A stretch of 64,000 bases of DNA from Zychaea mexicana (taxonomy: Eukaryota; Mucoromycota; Mucoromycetes; Mucorales; Lichtheimiaceae). The notes below the pieces were generated by a model. That model ran no database searches and was not told the DNA's origin. It saw nothing but the letters and a program-made list of their open reading frames with translations. The stretch covers positions 1-64,000 of the forward strand of contig NW_026516742.1 in NCBI RefSeq assembly GCF_025766255.1, read 5' to 3'. The translations under genes were made by a program, and so were the position numbers. Shown piece after piece: positions 57,477 through 64,000 of this stretch (positions are counted from its first letter, which is position 1; the number at the start of each line of letters is the position of its first letter).

Positions 57477-58553
57477 TCATCCCTGGAAACCAGCCTCGTT
57501 CACCAGCAATCTGAAGATATCTGGCCGAGAATAGTGACCCGTGGGAGAGTTGTCCATGTCTAATTTACTTCTACATATTGATGTATCATACTAGATATTA
57601 GCACGTTTTGCATTCAATGCTAATTTGCCTTGTAGACCATAAGTTGCAGTACACTAGTCCCTTTTTTGTTTGTTCAAGTGCACTTTATTTTACCTGATAA
57701 TATCATCCAAATCGATGTCAGCGGTAAGCAAACCTTCTCTCTCACGCAGTGGACCAGCCAATACTTCGCCGAGAGGGGTGACAATCATACTGCCGCCAGC
57801 AAGGGCAATGCTCTCAGGGTTACTGTTTGCCGGCAACGGATGACCCTCAGGGAAATCCTTACATCGCATGAACTGGTTGGCAGACAGTACAAAACAACGG
57901 CCTTCGAGGGCAATGTGGGTCATGGTGGAGGTCCAGACTTCACGGGTATCTACGGTCGGTGCGCAGTAAATTTGAGTGCCCTTGTTGTAATAATGCTGAC
58001 GCAGCATGGGAACGTAGTTTTCCCAGCAAATCGTGCTCGATACGCGTGCCGAAAGCGTGGACGAGCGCTCAAAAGTAACGACAGGGAGCGTAGTGCCGTC
58101 ACCCAGCCCCCAAACAGTACGCTCCTGTGCAGTAGGCATAATCTTGCGATGCTTGGCCACCAAACCGTGCGTTGGATCAATGTGGATGGCGGTGCAGAAC
58201 AGTGTGCCGCTCTTGGCTTCCTTTTCAATCACCCCAATGACCAGGTACATATTGGCCTTGCTCGCCAGCGCGCTTAGGTGGCCGGTAACAGGGCCAGGCA
58301 CTTCAATCGCGTTACTGTAATACTTCAAATACTCGTCCCGTCCTGCAGGTGTGCGCTCGCCCAAGTGCATACCAAAAGTGCTGTACTTGGGGTAGCCTCC
58401 TATGAAGGCTTCTGGGAAAACTAGCAGATCCACTTGTTGCACTGACGCTTCGGTCACGTATTTCTCGAGTTTTTCGAGGGTCTTGTCCAAATTATATAGC
58501 GGTGTGCCAACTTGCACGACACCAACTTTCAGTTTTTGTTCCGTTGACGCCAT
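57477..58553 (-). CDS. Nitrilase (carbon-nitrogen hydrolase)
   Basis: Two exons (57694-58553, 57477-57567) encode 316 residues. The catalytic triad is explicit: Glu48 in LLVFPEAFIGGYPK, Lys137 in LVAKHRKIMPT and Cys176 in SSTICWENYVPM, which together mark branch 1 nitrilases rather than amidases. The enzyme would hydrolyse a nitrile R-CN to the carboxylic acid and ammonia. The true substrate (indole-acetonitrile, cyanoalanine or others) cannot be read from sequence. Without the second exon the frame stops at a TAA after DDIIR. The splice AG|GTAAAA...GAAG| restores the family C-terminus (GHYSRPDIFRL). The acceptor GAAG is slightly unusual, but the join fits the family exactly. Confidence 0.93.
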
Positions 58554-60175
58554 CTTTATTTAAGGCGTTTGTATCAAAGATAGGAAAGAAGAAGAAGAAG
58601 CCGTAAACGGGTGAGAAACGGTGAGAAGAGGATCAAATTGTCACAGGAAAAGCGGAGTGTGCCAGTAAACTTTGTTGTAACGGCTGAGAGATTGCCCGAT
58701 CATGCTTGTTATGAGTCAATAAACAGTAAGTTGTATAGCTGATATTTTCATAGATTTTTGGAAATGTTGATATATGATAGTGAAATTTGCAAATAACGGA
58801 GGTGTAACTGACGTAGATCTAATGTACCTTTGATTATGCGACCTGCCTCTGTCTTCTTCTTTCCTTCGTAAGTCAAGCTGACGATTCATCTAGTTCTATC
58901 CCAAGACAATGGTTATCTGCTCACTATGCTTATCATGTCTCCACATTTTATTTAATCATTAATCTTTATTCCAATAGTATGGCAGTCATCAATCTTTCTA
59001 AAGAAACGCTCTGAAGTAAACAATACATGACTAAAAATCGAAGGATAGATAATACACACCGTAACAAACTACTTATCCTCACTTACCCAGAGAACTCAAC
59101 AATCAATCTGTCACTTCTGTCGTTCGGCAAGCAGACACCTCTCAATTATGACAACAAATATGCTAGATCCTTAATAATAAAAAGGCCGTTTACGACTTGC
59201 GAACATGCACGAAGTAACGGATATGTTCATGGCTACTACTACATACATCTATGGTTATTGATCGTGTGATGTTGACTTTATAAACATTTGCTTAAAGAAA
59301 TTCACGACAGCCACCCGTTTAAAGGGACACTGAAGATTGCAGAACGCAGTATGTATGTTGAATATTTGAATACAGTATGAACATTATTGAGTACAAATTA
59401 TCGTCCGTAACTACGTTCAAGAACAACCCAGCCATACGTACTAACCGACAGTTATTCGAATCATCTTCCCATATGCCGACGTTGGAATAGCCCTGACCAT
59501 AATAAACAGCTGTTTCCGTAATAGAGGCAGAGGAAATTAAGTAGCAACATTATTGATAGTCCGTGAATTAAACATGATCGACGATTTAACAAACTGTTAT
59601 TTGTACACATACAAATTAGTCATCGACAGACAGTTCAAGGAGTTTCGAGGTCCTAACTGAAGCTGATATACACTCGGCTTGTCAAAATAAAACCAATGCG
59701 ATCAAGTGCCAAAATATACAGTGACAGTGTGTTAGCACCAAGAACTTTTTTGTCAACAAGGGTGTTCACTTCTTGAATGGATTAAAGCCCAAAACGAGAC
59801 GCAAGTGCTACGAAAATAGAGTTCCGTCTCTCTAACTGTTTGACGGATTTTCCTTATCCAGCGCGTGCCTGTTGAAGTGGGTCTGTGCTTTACTCCATCA
59901 TTGAGAGCTACGTAACCGGACATTGCTGCCAAGCTGATTTTCTTTCCTTTTCTACAACATTCTTTATAGTAGCACCAAGCCAAAGCCATAAGACAAACAT
60001 GCAACAGCAAATCCGACATGTCAGGTGCTACAAGAAACCTTGTGATTGGATGCTGCGCCCGCTAGCCAAGCACTAAATCGCGCGCGTGCCCGAGAGCCCG
60101 AGAGCAAAGAACACTTTTTTTCTCCCTCAACCTAAGCATACTCTTTCCCCCCTTGAAAACCCATCTCATACAGTA
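58554..60175. other. Divergent intergenic region
   Basis: 1.6 kb between the nitrilase and penta-EF-hand genes. Frames at + 59027-59269 and - 59753-60019 have no support. The 60 bases before 60176 are pyrimidine-rich leader. Confidence 0.4.
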
Positions 60176-61350
60176 ATGAGCTACAATCAACAACAGCAAT
60201 ACGGCTCTCCTGCCCAAAACTATCAGCAGCCACCTCCTCCCGGCTACGGTGGTGCCCCGGGCGGTGCACCCGGTGGTTATCAGCATCAGCAACATGCTGG
60301 CTACGGTAAAGTGTTTCGGGATTGATGGTGAATGTCAAAAAGGACGAGTATGAAACTCCTTTCTCTGTGCTCATCTCATGTTCTGAATACCTGACTATAA
60401 ATAAAACAGGCCAAGCACCTCCCCCTCAAGGTGGTGCACCACCAGCCAATGCCAACCAACAATTGTGGGGTTGGTTCAAGGCCGTCGACACTGACAATTC
60501 CGGCCAATTGACGGTCGATGAGTTGCAGCGTGCCCTGATTAACGGTGACTGGAGCCCCTTCAATATCGAAACTGTCCGTTTAATGGTGGCCATGTTTGAC
60601 AAGGGTAAGGAATAGGTCAGGGTGGGTACTAACGTGGTGGAAAGGATAACTAAAGGGGTAGATGGTCCTGTACATGATAGATCAAACCGGTACGATCGAT
60701 TTCCAGGAATTCTCTGGTTTGTGGAAGTACATTGAGGATTGGAAGCGCTGCTTCCAGACGTTTGACGCGGATGGCTCCGGCAGCGTTGATCGTAGTGAGA
60801 TGGGCAACGCTTTAAGAACGTTCGGATACAACCTTTCGGACAAGTTCATCAGTCTCCTGATTAACAAATTTGATAAATACGGTGAGTTCTATTTCCTTTC
60901 TTTCGTCTGGTTATGTGCAAGTCGCTTCCTCAGTAGAGCCTTCTTTTTGTTATCATTATTCCCCTTCACCACCCAACACTTCCATCTATGCCTATGCCAC
61001 CCCGCTGCCCACTATGCACTATTAGATTAAAAAGAGAGGAGTTGGACTTATGACACAATTGTATGGAACAAACACAAAACACAACTCACACAGGACACTG
61101 GAGTGCAGGCAAAGGAGACGTGACATTCGACAACTTTGTGCAGGCCTGTGTCACGGTCAAGACACTGACAGATTCGTTCAGACAGTACGATACGGATGGT
61201 GATGGTTGGATCCAGATCAAGTATGAAGACGTAAGTAGAGCAGGGTTACACACGATGAGTTTATTCAAGGGTGGTTTATCTGTCAATCTGACCGTGCGTC
61301 GTCTTTATTAAATACAGTTCCTGGAGCTTGTGGTACGCCAGCGCGGTTAA
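60176..61350 (+). CDS. PEF1: Penta-EF-hand calcium-binding protein (ALG-2/Pef1 type)
   Basis: Five exons (60176-60305, 60410-60604, 60681-60881, 61094-61230, 61318-61350) encode 231 residues. The N-terminal 60 residues are Gln/Gly/Pro-rich (YQQPPPPGYGG, APPPQGGAPPAN), as in peflin and fungal Pef1. Then come EF1 DTDNSGQLTVDE, EF2 DQTGTIDFQE, EF3 DADGSGSVDRSE, a degenerate EF4 around GDVTFDNFVQA and EF5 DTDGDGWIQIKYED. The C-terminus FLELVVRQRG matches the family, where EF5 pairs in a dimer. Homologues act in Ca2+-dependent membrane trafficking, polarity and cation homeostasis. The last coding exon is 33 nt. Identity is secure; partners are unknown. Confidence 0.94.
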
Positions 61351-61790
61351 GAATAATAAAAGAAGAAAGGGACTTAATAAAATAATGTGCCAGGCCAAGA
61401 GCAAAGTGCTTGCCTGTTTTGGATTTCAAACATCCGCTTGCCTTTTTGCTGCTATGACGATGGTGCTGGTGTGGAGTAGGGGGGGGTGGGGTAACGATGG
61501 TGATATTATCATGATTTTTGTCGCTGAGCTTTGACTGACATGTGAGAGTGCGGTTGCTGTCTTCCTTTTCAGCAGCCTATTCGGGGAGGATGCTGCTGAC
61601 ATTTTTTCTACTGTTTCGTTTTTCCGTTTTCGCAGGTTTTGGCTCTGCTGAGCCCGTGCGCAGAAGATATATATATCTTAGCTACTTTCAATTCCCACCC
61701 TCTCTCTTTTTCTGTTGTTCTTAAAACAATACAAACACACGCCCCTCCCCTTTCCTCTCCTTTTTTCTCTCTATCTCAATCCTGTATCTT
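61351..61790. other. Intergenic, 5' region of Osh3-like gene
   Basis: Contains a G-run (61479-61488) and a pyrimidine-rich leader (61735-61785). Nothing else is recognised. Confidence 0.45.
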
Positions 61791-64000
61791 ATGGAGGTCG
61801 TCCAAGTACAGCCGAGAGACTCGTACCTCCACTATATCTATGTGCCCACCAAGGGCACCGCCATACGCTGGTCCTTCACCACAAAACGCAACAATATCTC
61901 CTTTGGCGTTTATCGACGACGCGGCCAGGCTCCATTGCCTTCCTCCTCCGAGATCATCTTTCGTGCCCAGCAGCAATTGCAGCAACGCCAACTCTCTGCC
62001 CCTCCAGGCGAATTGCTTCCTGACAGCAATAGCAGCAACAGTCGCAGACACCATGGTAACACCAATATAATAGAACCTTCTAAATGTCCACCATGCAGGA
62101 ATCTTAGAAAATCTAACATGACACAACACACCACCCCTTGCTAAATTCTCAAAGACGATGACGAGTCTGAATTCAGTGTTACGTCTGGAGCAACAAATGC
62201 AGGTCGACCTCGTGCCAAATCGGTAGCCTCAACAAAACTCAAGGAACAAGGTCTTGACGAGATTATTCCGATTCAACATATGAATTCAAGCAGTACCAAG
62301 ATTGAGGGCACCTATGTTGTAGAAGAACCAGGAAACTATGTTATAGTTTTTGGCAAGTTGTCAAATCGATGCTCAGGAACCATGTTCCCCACTTTCCCTT
62401 CTTCATTTCCCCACCTCCTTTTTTATAGCTGAGGCTTATTCAGACGTTTTCTCTCATAGATAACACATTTTCCAGAAACAAGGCAAAGACTTTGACGTTC
62501 TCGGTAGCACTGGTGGATTCCCATGTCAAAGCTACGCTGTCACAGCAACATAATGACATGTCTGGCTGGCTTCTCAAGAAAAAGCGCAAGAAAATGCAAG
62601 GTGGGTGGAAAGAAACGTGTTTTTTGTCATGCATGAAAAATTTAGGAAAAGGAATATTGACGCCAAGATTACACACACACTAGGCTGGGCCAAGCGCTGG
62701 TTCCAACTGTCTCCCTCAGGCGTGCTTTCATACTCAACATCCCCCAACAGTGTGACGCGTGGATCCATCCAGATCATGCTTGCCACGATCTCGTCGAACC
62801 CGGATCAGCGACTTATCCATATTGACTCTGGAACTATGCTGTACCACCTCAAGACATTAACTTCGGAAGATCACGACAAGTGGACCGCGGCCTTCCGTGC
62901 ATATCGTTCGGGCGGTTCCATTGAAATCCAAGATGATCTACCCACGGCTGCTGGCATGTTAGATGACCCAGTAAACCAGCAAGACACGATCGAAAAGGGC
63001 GTCAAGAGTGCTGCCGCCCTGAGGAACAGCGCAATTCGTCTGGGCGACAATATTGATGTGCTTCGTGCCTTGCTGGATCAGCTGTCGCATGTGCCTGGCA
63101 CAAAGGACTTGTCGCAAAAAATCGTCGCATTGAGCCAGCAGCTGGAACGAGACCAGAAGTCAATCCAGTCGAACGCTGAAGAACAACAAAAGCACTGGAC
63201 ATCCTTCCGCAACGGTATCGCTTCCTCGGGCCAGCATAATGACGACTTGGATGACTTTGAGCCTACGAACTACGACAGTGTTCATCCTAGCATGAGCGCC
63301 AGATCATCCGTCTCAGAGCAATTTTTTGACGCCGAGGATATTATCTTGAGTGGAGGTGATGACAATGATTCCTTTGGCGGCGGTGAAGAAGCTGAAGACA
63401 CTACCAACGAAGATAGCAGTGACGACGATGATGGTACGCTTTTCTGCGGTTTATTTTAAATGACACTATCTATTGCAGGGTAGACAAAGACTTACGTCAC
63501 GTATATCAAACAGAACCTGAAGTCAATGGCCATGATACAGAAGGTTCTTTGGAGTTGAGCATTGCCGGTGACTGTGTTCGTCGCAATCGACTTCCATCGC
63601 ACGCTGTTGGTGATGTTGGATCTGCACTTTCCGTGTTTAGGAAGAACGTCGGCAAGGATTTGTCCACTATTGCTATGCCCATCAGCATGAACGAGCCGCT
63701 TAATATGCTGCAACGAGCATGCGAGGATTTGGAGTACAGTGAAGTCTTAAACAAGGCAGCGACGTTGTCCGACTCGATGGAACGTCTTATGCATGTCGCT
63801 ATCTTTGCCGTGTCGAGCTTCGCTTCTTCGCAATATCGTACTGGCAGAAAGGTAAGAAAACTGAGCACGCGTAACAAGAGGGAAAGAGTTGTGCTACATT
63901 ATTTGAAACTTGTCCAGTAATTAACATCAATTATATATAGCCGTTTAACCCAATGATGAATGAAACTTATGAGAACATACGACCGGATAAAGGCTTCCGT
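61791..64000 (+). CDS. OSH3: Oxysterol-binding protein, Osh3 type (truncated by window)
   Basis: Exons 61791-62055, 62155-62352, 62460-62600, 62684-63433, 63514-63851 and 63941 to beyond 64000. The visible part starts with a GOLD-like domain (VVQVQPRDSYLHYIYV, RWSFTTKRNNISFGVYRR, and GTYVVEEPGNYVIVFDNTFS joined across intron 2). A PH domain follows (SGWLLKKKRKK, GWAKRWFQLSPSGVLSY, DKWTAAFRAY), then a helical linker (LRALLDQLSHV) and an acidic Ser-rich segment. The beginning of the sterol/lipid-transfer domain (PFNPMMNETYE, DKGFR) is cut by the window end. The GOLD-PH-ORD order is that of yeast Osh3, which moves lipid and regulates PI4P at ER-plasma-membrane contacts. Intron 2 uses a GC donor (TTTG|GCAAGT). 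The EQVSHHPP signature should lie just beyond the window. Confidence 0.92.

Noticed and set aside
57666..58277. 203-codon plus-strand frame opposite the nitrilase
   Set aside because: Shadow of a clearly conserved nitrilase on the other strand; no family resemblance of its own.
1..64000. CRISPR arrays, bacterial operons, phage or plasmid features, rRNA genes
   Set aside because: None seen; intron structure and gene content are those of a fungal nuclear chromosome.

Overview
The window is nuclear DNA of an intron-rich filamentous fungus, most likely Mucoromycota and probably Mucorales. The basis is fungal-size introns (mostly 45-120 nt, GT-AG with a few GC-AG), short intergenic gaps between housekeeping genes, and a gene set that suits that group (Cnb1, Osh3, Pef1, Nop14, Cog3, a ricin-B-fold lectin-like protein, a G-alpha). 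The taxon is inferred from protein resemblance; no marker gene settles it. Gene models were built by hand. A splice pair was accepted only when it joined the frames and continued a recognisable family, and every multi-exon model given with full exon coordinates sums to a whole number of codons.

Layout. 1.4-2.1 kb: calcineurin B (+). 2.3-2.8 kb: an acidic protein of unknown function (-). 3.1-4.3 kb: first copy of a non-autonomous DNA transposon. 4.3-8.2 kb: gene-poor, with coding-like relics. 8.2-11.0 kb: secreted arylsulfatase (+). 11.4-13.8 kb: CNNM/Mam3-type membrane protein (-). 16.6-20.4 kb: COG3 (-), with the second transposon copy immediately 5' of it (20.4-21.6 kb). 23.1-25.2 kb: ubiquitin-specific protease (+). 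25.3-26.4 kb: mitochondrial 3-hydroxyacyl-CoA dehydrogenase (-). 27.2-27.6 kb: possible small three-exon gene (-). 28.2-29.3 kb: low-complexity protein (+). 29.3-34.3 kb: a gene desert. 34.8-40.7 kb: a 1616-residue fusion of a fatty acyl-CoA reductase with a GPAT/DHAPAT-type acyltransferase (+). 42.0-45.4 kb: YEATS2-like chromatin reader (+). 45.7-46.9 kb: G-protein alpha subunit (-). 47-51.8 kb: gene-poor, with a Tc1/mariner-type MITE. 51.9-53.0 kb: beta-trefoil lectin-like protein (-). 54.0-57.2 kb: NOP14 (+). 57.5-58.6 kb: nitrilase (-). 60.2-61.4 kb: penta-EF-hand protein (+). 61.8 kb to the edge: Osh3-type oxysterol-binding protein (+), cut by the window end.

The genes are independent eukaryotic transcription units and do not form a cluster. 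The loose theme is membrane lipid and trafficking (reductase-acyltransferase fusion, Osh3, COG3, beta-oxidation enzyme) together with calcium signalling (calcineurin B, penta-EF-hand).

The most unusual object is the reductase-acyltransferase fusion. It joins in one chain two activities that start ether-lipid synthesis (fatty alcohol formation and acylation of DHAP or glycerol-3-phosphate), but the HxxxxD histidine of the acyltransferase is replaced by threonine. The clearest mobile-DNA finding is an approximately 1.15-kb transposon present twice, nearly identical, with 8-bp target duplications. Both copies lie in the same orientation directly upstream of leftward genes.
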